Part shown: in pieces, positions 48,276 through 59,800 of the stretch
Position numbering within the stretch: the stretch's first letter is position 1
Layout: each line of letters starts with the position of its first letter
Assembly (NCBI GenBank): GCA_014607495.2
Contig: CP053169.1
Span: forward strand, 8,494,001-8,558,000
Direction: 5' to 3'
DNA length: 64,000 nucleotides
Source: Carposina sasakii
Lineage: Eukaryota > Arthropoda > Insecta > Lepidoptera > Carposinidae
The notes under the pieces: generated by a model
The model's input: only the letters and a program-made list of their open reading frames with translations
The model's database searches: none
What the model was told of the DNA's origin: nothing
Translations under genes and position numbers: made by a program

Positions 48276-48295
48276 AATAAAGTTCCTGATTTATT
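48276..48295. terminator. Facing poly(A) signals of two convergent genes
   Basis: AATAAA on the plus strand (48276-48281) and TTTATT, that is AATAAA on the minus strand (48290-48295), lie nine bases apart. They are candidate 3' ends for cytospin and for the proximal MIOX gene. Other signals exist, so use is inferred. Confidence 0.45.
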
Positions 48296-48526
48296 ATTAA
48301 CAGCTTTTATTATACAAACCATTGGTGTTAAACTATAAATTAAATTATCTTATAATTACATTTGGTGTAAAATCACAATAAATTCCATAGTTACATTATT
48401 ATAATATTAACAGTCTATTATACTATATTAGCAACATTGACGTAAAGAAAAATATTTTTTAATATTGCCATATTGGAAAATTGTTTTTTTTACATACATA
48501 CCCTACCATTGTAAAAACTAAAAAGT

Positions 48527-51500
48527 TTACCATTCGAGTTCACCGGGGATATATTTCTCGATGAGAGACTCGTAGTAGGGCCATAGTGCTTCGATGTCCG
48601 GGATTCCCGCACTCTTTGTGTATAAGTCGTATTTGCTGTAAATTATAGTTAATGTTGAGAGCTTTTGCTATCTAATTTCACTGTCATCGAAATCGCTATG
48701 AAATTGTATTCATGGAATTAGGATCCATAAACCTGCTGTTTACGATATCAGTCAATAAAAAAAACTTCTCGAGAAATGGTCCTTCGAGCCGGATTGGCAG
48801 TCACATAACATTTACCTGTCTTAGGCTAGATCTTTTCTAAATTATGAGTACTAGCAACAGCCGGAAAAGTCTAGACCTCACACAACTGTAATTTTATTGT
48901 ACTAAAGTACTTACTTAAATTCTAGTACAGCCTCTTTGATTTCGTTGTCTTTTTCTGTGATGAGGTGGCTGTAGTCTCCGCCTGCATGCCAGGGGTAGAA
49001 GGAATGGTATCTGTGAACGAAATGTCATTGGATTAAAGTTTATATACGGTTTATATAAAGAAATAGGTTAAGGGCCGATTTTTCCAAACATCAGATAGCT
49101 TATCAGAAGAATAAAGTTGATGCTGTCTCTATCATGATCAATTTTTAGAGAAAGTCAGCATAGACTTAGGCTATCTGAAGTTTGGAAAAATCAGCCCTTA
49201 ATTAATTTTCAATAAAAAGAAGAACTTTATTAAGCATATCGCAAATTAGTTTGTGATTTTAAATCTAATGGGCGATAACCCCGTGACGAGGTTATGTTCG
49301 TCACATCAGATATTAGGTATTTACGGACGACAAAAAACAACATAATAAAACATAATCAATTTTTTGTCCCTGACCCTCGAAATTTATATTATTACTAGTG
49401 GACGCCCGCGACTTCGTCCGCGTGGAAATTGAATTGTAGCTTATATGACACGTTTGTCGGTTTACCAAAGCAGCGCCATCTATTGATTACTTACTCAACC
49501 AAGTCGAAAGGTATAACAGACAAATAATTAGCAATAAATTAAAATTGCGACTATAATTTGAGATTTAAACTATCCTATCTCTCAAGTTGGATCGAACTGC
49601 ACATGGTGTGCGAATTTTATTATAATCGGTTAAGTGGTTTAGGAGTCCATTGAGGACAAACATTGTGACACGAGATTTATATATATTAAGATGACATAAC
49701 AACTATTCAACTATGTTTACGAGAAGAGATAAAATTACGCGCGAAACGGAAAATAACCAAGTATTGCCCGTGCTACTTTTCCACTAACTAATTTACATAC
49801 ATACTCTAGAAAAACATTAGTTGCCAAAAACGTAATTTAAAAGAGATGGTGAAATTCGTCATCCGATTTAAGTGAGCCGATAGATCAGTTGGTTAGAGCG
49901 ATGCACGGAATGCGAGAGGTCGTGAGTTAAAAATTTTCTCGGGTGATTTTTTTTCATTTTCTTATTAATATTTATAAAACATTAGTAACATGAGTTTCGA
50001 AAAAGAAACCATAACGCCGACCTCATAAATAATGGGTATCATGTTCTCGAAACGGGGTAGCTAAAACTGCAGGATCATAAAGGGGAACCCCACAGCATGA
50101 TCTATGACAAGTTTGTATAAAAATAATGGAACAATTAATCTGAAAATGCAAAAATCCTTTGGGATCGGTTATTGGAATTGGCTGCTAATAGAATAAACTG
50201 GAAGCTCGGTTATTCGGCATGCGATCCTACAGTGCGATTGACCGTTATTGATATAAGTACCTAGGTGAGTAGGACAGCGCCTAAATGTTTATGTACTATG
50301 TGGTTTCTCGATGTATGCCAGCCTAAATAATACAATACCTATCATATGCATCTATAACGCCTTTTAAAATGACCATAACAGTATTGAATGGTACCTACTC
50401 TGAATTGTATTTTTTCTTTTTTTTTTATTATGAGTTGCATGAGAGAATACCCGAGTTGCTTAGTCGACTCTTACTCTTAGGATATGCACGGAAGGAGATG
50501 CTGATGTATTCTAGTAAAGCTCCGCACCAGGATTTTATTATACTAACTTAGGTACCTGATCATATAGAGTCCTTTTTTGGGGAACTTGCTCTTGTTATGT
50601 ATAAGGAACCTGTAGAGGTACTCGTCGTGACCCCACGACATCATCAGCTGTTCCAGACCGCATTTAGGTTGATACATTCCATTTGGAGTGCTGGAAGAAT
50701 AGAAGAGAGGATGCTTCATTCCCTAAATTGCTCAACGGTCCATCCATATAGTTCTTAAATGGGTAAGGTAACCTATCAACGGTCCCAGCCGTTATAGTCC
50801 CGGTAAGGAGAAACCATCAAATCTTTAAAAGAATGTTTATGCCAAAGTTGAAGTAGACCCCATTTTCATCCATTTGGGGTTGAATTTTGAAAAATCCTTC
50901 CTTTGTGGATGCCTACGTTATAAGAGGAATAAGTGTGCCAAATTTAAAATTTAACCTAACCTAACGGTTTGGGCTGTGTGTTGATACATCAGTCAATCAA
51001 GTTTGTCTTTTATATACAAGGTAGCCGCGTGGTGCCGGCAGAGTAGAGTTTGTACCACCCCTGCCTGCCCGTGGGTATCGTACAAGGCGATTAAGGGTTT
51101 CCGGGAGGTGGGCAGCAGCGCCTCCCGTACTTAGAACATAGTCCGAAAATCACACTAACCCGCCTGCCCAGCGTGGTGACTATGGGCAAAACCACCCTGT
51201 GGCAGTAGCCTTGTGGCGTACCCTGAAGGAGGCCTACGTCCAGCAGTGGACTGCAATAGGCTGAAGAAGAAGAATACAGGGTGTAACAGAAAGGGTAGGT
51301 ACGTTAAGCGAAAAGCTATGTAAATAGCCTACTATAGAGAACCTATTTCCAAAATTTAAGACTCGAAATCACATGTTTATTTTCAAGATTGTATGAACAT
51401 TCCTGAGTTGTGTAGGAATTCTCCATACTATCTGGAAAAATAAACATGTGATTTCAAGTCGGAAATTATGTGAATAGGTTCCTTTTAGTGGGCTATTTAC

Positions 51501-54500
51501 ATAGCTTTTCGCATAACGTACCCCTTTCGTTTGTTCCATACATTTCAGTGCAGTAATTATTCGAGATTGTATGGAACAGCTGATTTTTTAAAACTATTTC
51601 GGAGTAGGTTCCACAGTGAAGGTTGTTTCTTTTTACCTACCTGTCAAAAGATAATCACTAATTTTGAATAGACCTTATATACATATAACTGTGAAATAAA
51701 CAAACTCAATAAGTTGATACGAGTACTGCTTCTTAAGTAAAATATACTTACTTGTACTTAGGGTCGTAGGTATCAGGGTTGTCCTTAAAGCTGTGGTCTC
51801 CGTACACGATGGAGGGTCCCCACTTGCAGCCCACTGGGAACGTGTCGCCCACTACACACCATTGAGGCTCGTCGTAGAAAGCCATTACCTGAAGTAGGGC
51901 AGATCTATCCTTACTAATATTATAAATGCGAAAGTAACTCTGTCTGACTGGCTTTCACGCCAATACTACTGAAAACTAAACCGATTTAAATTAAATACTC
52001 TTATACAGAATGTTTTTTCGTTGCCACCCTTAACGAAGGGTACGTGTTCTATACATTAAATAAAGTAAGTTTATGCCAAAAAAATGCTAGGAAACGATGT
52101 AAATTTTTTTGAAAAATTAATTTAAATTTCTTGATCGGGCGAAATTTATAGTGTCCAGTCTTTATGCTAGTTTTTTCATAGACAGATATTAATTATTTCT
52201 CGTGAAAAAATCTAGCTACATGCGTCAATGTGCATTTATGCAGAAAAACGCAGTCTATTTACTCAACTTTAGACCCTAATATTTTGGAAACCAGACACTT
52301 CCCAGGTATGCTTCCATTGAGAAAAATAATCGTGATGATGAGGAGATTCCGTAGTTTTCGGGAACGTTGACGACCAAAAATCACTCTGTATGACCGAATA
52401 TCGACCACAATGCGACCACTTGTAGTAATTCGTAATTATTCATAGATACGTGTCACGCCCATTATTCCCATACACACATCAGCCTTTACAGTTCACTGCT
52501 ACTGCCATGTCATGGGACGACCGAGATTGACCGACTTAAAGAGGGCGGCTGGTGGTGACTGGATGGCAAAAACGGGAGATAGAGCCATGTGGCGTGCCCT
52601 GGGGGAGGCTTACGTCCAGCAGTGGACTGCAATAGGCTGACGACGCAACTGCCAGTCATCACGCTGGGCAGGCTGGTTGGGGACCGCAGTGTGATTTTCG
52701 GATTATGTTGTCAACACGGGAGTAGCTTTACCCACCTCCCGTAGACACTTAATCGCCACTTACGAGTGCAATACCCACGGGCAGAATGTAGACAGTACCT
52801 ATCTAAATACTCAACAAACCTTTCCAAGATCATGAATAAGTCCAATCAGATGGAACCAGTCGTCATCAGGGTGGTCTTCCCGGATCCTCTCGGCCGTCTG
52901 GAAGGCGTGCACGATGTTCGGCAGGTCGGTGTCGGGGTCGGACTCGTCCACCAGCTCGTTTAGCTTGATCAGAGCGTCTTTGATGGTCGACTTGAAGTGG
53001 TTGAACTTCAGCCATTTCTCCATTTTACCTGGACAATTTGAGATTGCATCATCATGTTCCTAATGTTTCATCATGTTTTCTCTCTAAACTCATATTGCCA
53101 CGGATTTGGCCTTTGTTTTACGGCAGGCTGCCAGCCTGATGCCAACTCTCCTCGGGTACAGTGTCAATATTAAAATCCATTAATTAAATAAATTGTACAG
53201 CCCCTATTGTATTGTAGGATTGGGCTATCATACCCAAGTTCTATTCCAGGGTGGGACTTTAATTGCTGGCGACCACATAACACAGGTTAAAACGTGTTAT
53301 TTACTAATTTATGGTGCAATAAGCAGTTAATCGTTTTAATTAAAATAAGTAAAACAGTAATGAGACAACGGGCTTGGCTGATGCGGGGCTTCACTGGAAT
53401 ACATTAGCTGCGTCTTCTTCCGTCCATATCGTAACAATCGACTGAGGAACTCGAGGCTGTTCTCTCAGGTGATGAGCTAGCAACTTGTCACAGATCTTTT
53501 ACGTCTGAACCAGCTATTCTAAACTTGGATGTCATTCGTCATAGTGTTCTGAGGGGTAAGTACGAACCTCTCGATAGTCCCGTAACGCTATCGTCAAACT
53601 GTCAAATCACATAGATTTTGCTAGCGAGTTGCTAGCGTTAGGCCGCGTAAATAGGTTCGTGCTTACCCCACTGGTTACCCCATTTTGGAAACGCAGTCGT
53701 GTGTTTATGTTATTTTTTTATTTTTATTATCATTTAAAATATAAGGTTTTACATTGTTTTATTCTAATGCGGCATCACAAAAACCGGTCAGGTTTATCTG
53801 GATACCGCTAACATTTTAGGGGTTGTACAATAATGGTCTTATATGTGTTGTAGATCAGGGGTTCACAAACCTATTTTGTCTATTGCCCACTTTGAGAGTA
53901 ATTGACCCGGTATCTCAGTGGTTAGAGCGGCTGGCACGGTTTGCAGTGGTCCCACTCGGGTGAACAATTTTTTCCATTTTCTTTATTAATAATTTTAATA
54001 CTATTTAATATGTAACGATTTGGATCATTCTGTTATGTTATATATTATATGACATAAAATAAATAAATAATATATAATATCTTGACTAAGATAAATTTAT
54101 AAAAACACTTTCCATTAATATAATCCGTTAGGATATGGTTGATCGTTTCATCTTCAAACATTGTGCTGAGGGATTCAGCTTTGTTTGCCGAGATTTGGTT
54201 TGAGTGTATAGCTATCGGGATGAAGAATAACGTTGCCTATATGTAGTTTAGAAAAGAGATGGTAAAATTCGTCATCCGAGTAATTGACCCGGTAGCTCAG
54301 TGGTTAGAGCGGCTGGCACGGTTTGCAGTGGTCGTGGGTTCGATTCCCACTCGGGTGAAGAATTTTTTCCATTTTCTTTATTAATAATTTTATAACTTTA
54401 GAACTTGTACATCTCAACTATACCCTCAAAATTGGTCAGAAGTGGTACCATGTGGTTCTATCAGCCCTGGGTGCTCTGCCTACCCCGTAAGGGATAAAGG

Positions 54501-56201
54501 CGTGATTATATGTATGTATGTATAATTTTATAATAAATTATTTTTTAGCGCCCCCATTTTTTCACCTACTTAAAAACTACTATAACCCCCAAGCCTCTAC
54601 ACAACGCCTCAATTTATTTTCTGGTTCTCTTACAGCCCTCCTTTAGGCCTGCAGCGCCCATAAGGGGTCGTTATCGCCCACTTTGGGAAAGGCTATCAGT
54701 AGATGATGATTAGGAAGACAGCCATGTGTGTATTATATGTCTATGTATGTATGTCAATGATGATATAGCCTACCTTTAACGAAATCAACACTCATATTCG
54801 AGTGCATATCATAATAAGTCTTCTTGACTCTCTGTTTGATGGGGTCCTCATCATCTATTGAGTAGTCCCGGAAGGCGTCGATCGGTTTACCATCGTAAAC
54901 CTGCTCTGGACGCAGCAGGAGGGATGGGTCCAGCATGGAAACGGGGGAATCCTGGGTGAAAGGTCATGTTGTAAAGATCATAGGAAATCTATTAATAATA
55001 GCGTTTCGCCTAATGGTTCCTTTGAATGACGGCGCTAGTTACTATGTGTATGAGTAATTTAATTGACTACATTATCTGTGTCATTGCATACAAAAAAAAA
55101 TTGTTAGTTCCGAAATCAGGCATTCGAGTTATTCTATAAAACGGACGCTATATTTAGGGCCGATTTTTTTCAATGGTCAGATAGGTCTATTAGATCTGCA
55201 CCCGTATGATGAATTTGGTGAGAGCGAGATGTCTCACTTTTAAACGTCAAATTCACAGAGCTATTAATAACTAGATAAACTAAGTGTATGTTCTTTGCTA
55301 ATACTAATGTAATCCCTTTTTACACACCAAGTATGTAACATGTATGTATGTAAAGAAACACTTGCCTTGTCTAGTTATTACTTAGCTCTGTGGATTTCAC
55401 GTTTAAAAGTGAGACATCTCGCTCTAACCAAATTCATCATACGGGTGCAGGTTGATGCTGTCTCTATCTTCATCAAGCTTTAGAGAATAACAGTATCTTT
55501 ATTCATCAGTTGGAACTATCTGTTTGTTAAAAAATCTGCCCTTATTGATATAGCACTTAGTAGGTAGCTAGGTACTTATTTACTATATCACAGATAGCTA
55601 CCTATGTCATAATTACTACATTATAATATTACACCAATCACTTGTTACGGTATTGTCACTATTATACAATTTGGCAAAGATAACTATCGTTACCGCATTA
55701 ACTAATTGAGAGTTAAGTGATTCTCAGATTTGGCCTCATTTGCTCCAAGTTTGTAAACTTCGGATTAATTTTAAATGACGTCTCTTACGGTTTATGCCAA
55801 AAAAGCAAGACAGCATGTGTGCCTATCCGCATATAAAATTAAATCGAGGATTTTAAGCGAGTGAGACTAAATTTATATTTATTTATTCCTGCTTAGTAAA
55901 AGTGATCTTTAACTCTAGTAGTAACCTAGATTTATAAAGTCGTATAATTGGGACAGTGTAAATTCGGCAGTAATTATACAAATATTATTACAACTACTAA
56001 ATACTCAACTAATACAACTTTTTAGATCTGCTTCATAGGTAATATAATCTAGCAGTAAAATATACCTATACATACAACATAAAATATATACATTAGGTTA
56101 CATGGGGTTTTTAATCCTCTTAAAATTTTACAAAAAAAAACTTCACAGTAAGTTCTGCCCAAAACAACGTATTTTTTATTACTTACCGGTTTAAACTTCA
56201 T
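48527..56201 (-). CDS. MIOX: Inositol oxygenase, proximal copy (MIOX-A)
   Basis: Exons in transcript order: 56201-56187, 54951-54774, 53028-52820, 51888-51752, 50690-50556, 49010-48915, 48635-48527; 292 codons plus stop. The enzyme is a non-haem di-iron oxygenase that cleaves myo-inositol to D-glucuronate with O2. All six ligands are present: H105 (VHAFQTAE), H130 and D131 (HDLGK), H201 (WGHDEY), H227 (RYHSFYPWH) and D260 (NKYDLYTK), each seven residues later than in the human protein (285 residues). The substrate-side FRDY is also kept. Intron phases are 0,1,0,2,2,2, identical to the second copy. Exon 1 codes for only five residues. Exon 3 is almost identical to that of the second copy. Introns carry many repeats. 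The protein has no signal peptide and should be cytosolic. Confidence 0.95.
49072..49197. mobile_element. TTAA-flanked hairpin MITE (126 bp)
   Basis: GGGCCGATTTTTCCAAAC on the left faces GTTTGGAAAAATCAGCCC (read in complement) on the right. TTAA lies directly on both sides (49068-49071 and 49198-49201), fitting a piggyBac-like target duplication. It lies in MIOX-A intron 5. Confidence 0.8.
49395..49690 (-). mobile_element. Helitron-like element, second subtype
   Basis: Starts CTAGTGGACGCCCGCGAC and then matches 21660-21936 in reverse (ATCTATTGATTACTTACTCA, TTTAGGAGTCCATTGAGG). Confidence 0.68.
49840..49985 (+). repeat. tRNA-like repeat, diverged copy
   Basis: AGAGATGGTGAAATTCGTCA, then a tRNA-like part with GATCAGTTGGTTAGAGCG and GGTCGTGAGTTA, then the AT tail. 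It lies in MIOX-A intron 5. Confidence 0.6.
51030..51270 (+). repeat. CCTACGTCCAGCAGTGGACT repeat, copy 1
   Basis: Contains GGGAGGTGGGCAGC, CGCCTGCCCAGCGTGGTGAC, GAGGCCTACGTCCAGCAGTG and GACTGCAATAGGCTGAAG. This is a well-known type of lepidopteran interspersed repeat, probably a LINE 3' part. It ends a few bases before the hairpin MITE at 51275. Confidence 0.7.
51275..51535. mobile_element. ACAGGGTGTAA hairpin MITE, copy 2
   Basis: Shares TTAAGCGAAAAGCTATGTAA and CCTATTTCCAAAATTTAAGA with copy 1 and has the complementary right arm. The right terminus is damaged after CCCCTTTCG. It lies in MIOX-A intron 4. Confidence 0.8.
52002..52392 (-). mobile_element. ACAGGGTG element, copy 5 (reverse)
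   Basis: Reverse copy in MIOX-A intron 3. It is followed at 52393-52507 by the same 115-base flank as copy 1 at 8336-8450. Confidence 0.85.
52508..52735 (+). repeat. CCTACGTCCAGCAG repeat family, rearranged copy
   Basis: Contains GGCGTGCCCTGGGGGAGG, TTACGTCCAGCAGTGGACTG and, in the other orientation, CACGCTGGGCAGGCTGGTTG. Two fragments of the family meet here head to head. Confidence 0.6.
52820..53028 (-). CDS. MIOX: MIOX-A exon 3, contains a gene-conversion-like tract
   Basis: This exon carries three of the six iron ligands (H105, H130, D131). Bases 52848-53017 match 60470-60639 in the second MIOX gene with one difference in 170 (G at 52972 against A at 60594). The outer ends of the exon and the introns do not match. 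The last ten codons (52820-52847) differ from the paralogue at about one base in three. Confidence 0.92.
53553..53670. mobile_element. Short MITE with GGTAAGCACGAACCT ends, copy 3
   Basis: GGGGTAAGTACGAACCT on the left faces AGGTTCGTGCTTACCCC on the right. This is the cleanest palindromic copy. It lies in MIOX-A intron 2. Confidence 0.78.
53895..53996 (+). repeat. tRNA-like repeat, short copy
   Basis: GAGAGTAATTGACCCGGTAT with a shortened T arm (CCCACTCGGGTGAA) and the AT tail. It lies about 180 bases before a long copy. Confidence 0.65.
54073..54397 (+). repeat. tRNA-like repeat, long copy 2
   Basis: Same block order as 25744-26062. The tRNA-like part is 54286-54358, with GTAGCTCAGTGGTTAGAGC and GTGGGTTCGATTCCCACTC. 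The T arm is perfect but the anticodon stem does not pair, so I do not call a tRNA. Confidence 0.78.
54402..54530 (-). repeat. CCTTTATCCCTTACGGGGTA repeat, partial
   Basis: Contains AGAAGTGGTACCATGTGGTT and CTACCCCGTAAGGGATAAAG, then TATGTATGTA. Confidence 0.65.
55153..55544. mobile_element. TTAA-type hairpin MITE split by another element
   Basis: Outer halves (55153-55196 and 55450-55544) match the 49072-49197 element: GGGCCGATTTTT, then after the interruption GTTGATGCTGTCTCTATC and ATCTGCCCTTA. The interrupting element is 55197-55449. Confidence 0.75.
55197..55449. mobile_element. 253-bp palindromic element nested in a MITE
   Basis: Ends TGCACCCGTATGATGAATTT and the exact complement AAATTCATCATACGGGTGCA. 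The arms extend through GAGCGAGATGTCTCACTTTTAA. It has no other copy in the window. Confidence 0.78.
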
Positions 56202-56230
56202 GGCTGCTATCCGAGTGAACAGAACACAAT

Positions 56231-56264
56231 AACTGACCGCAAGTTGTCGCGACGTCGCTATAAA
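56231..56264 (-). promoter_or_regulatory. MIOX-A core promoter
   Basis: On the minus strand a TATA-like TTTATAG (56264-56258) is followed 30 bases later by an arthropod initiator TCAGTT with the A near 56234. The 5' UTR would then be 33 bases, ending at the ATG at 56201. Spacing is as expected for a TATA promoter. Confidence 0.65.
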
Positions 56265-56846
56265 TTACGCTCTATCGGAACATCGGTGACATACGGAGCA
56301 AAAGTTATCTAAACATAACCCAAAATTTTATGTTATAGCAGTCCGCGATCTTAGTTTCGCTGTAGAATCAAAAATTTTAATCACACTTGACCACTGTCAT
56401 TCGTAACATAAAACAAATGTCTAATCCTTTCATTTTGTTACTCAATCAATTTTCAAATTTAGGATAGGTACATATATTTGGGATTAAGTGTTAAGGGATA
56501 AGGACATAGGCTAAATTCTGTAGGCCATGCGGACGAACTCGCGGGCAACAAGTAGTAAGATATAAGATACAAAACAGCAAGCAACTTTAACTAACTTAAA
56601 AAATCTTGTTCCAGAATAGAATACGTTTATATACTTACACATGACTATTTTTCTAAAGTAAATAAAAATGCCTTTGTCGATAACTATTAATTGGCATATA
56701 TTAATAAAAGTAAAGACACAATACATGGGCACTTAGGCTATGTCCGGTTAAAACGTCAAATATCTCTACAGTGATTGGTAGAAAGTCGGCGCTGACTGTC
56801 ACTAGTATAGACTAAGAGCTAGGTAGAATAATTATTCATCTTTTTA

Positions 56847-59800
56847 TTACCACTCGCAAACGCCAGGAATATATTTCTCGATCAGCTTCTCGTAATAGGG
56901 CCAAAGAGCTTCAATGTCAGGTACGGTCTCACTTTTCGTGTACAGGTCGTATTTGCTGCAAAAAAATGCATACATACATAAAAGAAACCCCACAGTAATC
57001 ATGGAATAGACGAGAGTGGAACAATCATGTTTATGTTACCTACATTGTTTTTTATTATTTGGTTGTGCACGTATGATTTCCTTTTTCTTAGCTAATCACT
57101 TTATTTTAAATGGTTGGCTGGAAGAAATCTCTGTTAGAGATAAGCTCGTCTTTGTACATTCTCTTCTAAGATATTGTATCTTGTATGTTTTTTTTCTGTG
57201 TACAATAAAGAATTAAGAATCCGCCAATCGCTGGCATCACTCTCGGAATCCTTTAGCAAGCCTACTAGAGTAACTTTTTGGGCAAGTCTGGTTAGATTGG
57301 AGTAGATAGGTATGGTAAAACACGTCATCATCATCATCAGCCTATTGCAGTCCACTGCTGCACGCCACAAGGCTGCCTGGGTATTTTCCAATAGTCACCA
57401 CGCTGGGCCGGCGGGTTGGTGACCGCAGTTTGTATTTTGGACTATGTTGTCAACACGGGAGGCGCTGCCGCCCACCTCCCGTGTTGACAACATAGTCCAA
57501 AATAGAGGCTACATTTACCACAGTCACGTCTAGCATAGCAAGGACAGATGTTATTGATCAGGGAAACGTTGCTATCGCCTGAGAGTCTGACCAAGTTTCT
57601 AAGTCGACTCTTACGACATGCACGGAAGGAGATGCAGCTGATGTATCCTACATTCATACATAGGTACATAGAATCACGCCTCTTTTCGGAGGGGTAGGCA
57701 GAGAGAGATCACGGATCTCCATTTGCTACGATCCTGACACACCTCTTTCGCTTCATTTACCTTCATTCTATAAATACAAATATAATTGTAAAAATGGCTT
57801 GCAATTTAAGAATCAAGTGCACTTGATCACCCTTGGCGCTCGTTTTTGCGCAGGCGCAGACATATCGGCACAATTGGATGATTGAGTTTTACTTCCGTAG
57901 ACTTTTAGCTATTTTTAGCATCTTATACATCTATTTATATAAAACCCGGGATATAATACATGTTCATGGACACACCCACCTATGCTGCTGCCTATGTCTT
58001 TGTCCGCGTAAACTATAAAATTTGTTTGTTTTGTATCAGCATTGCACCCGTACAAAGCCAGGGCGGGTCGCTAGTTAGCCGTTGCGTAGTTTCAAAGATC
58101 TATGCATACATAGTGCAGGCAGACAGAGGGAAGCGACGTTGTTTTATAATAATACTAGTGGACGCTAGCGACACCGTCCGCGTGGATTGCAGAAAAAGAC
58201 AAAATATCGGAATTATCCGAAATAAAAATATTTTCCCGGGATAATATATAATAAATTATAGCCTATGTGTTATTCTGACATGTAAGCTATATTATTGTGA
58301 AGTTTCATCAAAATCCATTCAGTAGTTTTTGTGTGAAAGAGCAACAAACGTACTCGCATACTCGTACATCCTCACAAACTTTCGCGTTTATAATATTAGT
58401 AGGATGTAGTGATAAAATCGGGAGTACTCACTTAAATTCCAACACCCACTCAAGGTACTGCTCATCTTTCTCGTTGGTGAGGTGACGGTAGTCTCCTCCC
58501 GCATGCCATGGGTAGAAAGAGTGGTATCTGAGGAATGTCATGAGGATTTATAAATTGTTTACATAAACCACAATAAGTCGTCATCAGCCTATAATATTGC
58601 AGTCCATTGCCTGGACGTAGGCCTCCCCCAGGGCACGGCATAAGGCTCCTGCCATAGGGGGTTGTAAACAATACATACACTTACAAGAATTTCAGGTACA
58701 TACATTAACCTGTTAACGAACAGAACCCTCCTTCTGGCGCAGTCGGGTAAAAGATGGCTATGTAATTTCCACACAACTCAACTATACAAATATATAAGTA
58801 TTACCTGATCATGACCTGTCCTTTCTCAGGGATCTTGGCGTTGTTATGTTTGAGGAACTGGTACAGGTACTCGTCGTGACTCCACGACATCATGAGGTTA
58901 TCCAGGCCGCAGTGTGGCTTGTACATGCCGTACTTTGTGCTGAAATAATACGGGATATAAGGTACTTGTGGGAGTGGTTAAAAGGGAAGAGCTTCCGGCC
59001 CCACCAGCCACTAGTTATCATCTAGTTATTGTTTAAACATTGGTTCCAAAATTTGTATTTGTTTTTGGTTCTGCATATGTCTGATAGATGGCTCAGCTAC
59101 TATACTTTTATGCTACAACTAAAAATTCCTTCCAACATAATATTACTGTTTTTGGCGGCAAAAATATACCTAGATAGAAACTGAACTATTGAAGAAGTGT
59201 GTTGAACTAATCGGTAAGTAGGTAAGATCTCCCGACCGTATTTCGGCCAAGGCAACACATCTCTACAGAGATTAGCCAGGTACGCAGGAGATATTATAGT
59301 GCACAAGTGTGTGCGCAAACACAAATGCACCCTTTATTCCGTTACTCTCGTAGTCCGATGGGACGGAAAGCCGATACGACCGGAGAGCAATCAGGCGCAG
59401 GACCAACAGTTTTACGTGCTTTCCGAGGCACGAGCTAAGTGATAATTTTACAACATTAAAATCTGTACATGAAATAAATTCATTGGTACAGGCCCGTGAC
59501 TGGGATCGAACTTACGCCTCCTGCTTGGAAGGCGCGTGTCTTAACCACTGGGCTATCACCGCTAAGTAGGTATTATAATTGTGAAAGTTAGTGAAAATGT
59601 CAGGATATTTATTACTATGTTTCGTAAAATTTTGACGAACAGTTTTTAATGAAACTTTGCAGTAAATAACAACTTATGCATACGACAATACATATACGTG
59701 GACGAGATAATTATACATTTCCCTGTTCTTAAAAAGCTTACTAACTTATACTTAGGGTTGTAAGTGTCAGGGTTGTCCTTGAAGCTCTCAGGGCCGTACA

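Noticed and set aside
52766..52963. Plus-strand frames opposite MIOX exon 3
   Set aside because: Shadows of the minus-strand exon; the paralogous exon at 60443-60700 shows the same effect.
54286..54358. tRNA gene
   Set aside because: Good T arm only; same interspersed repeat as above.
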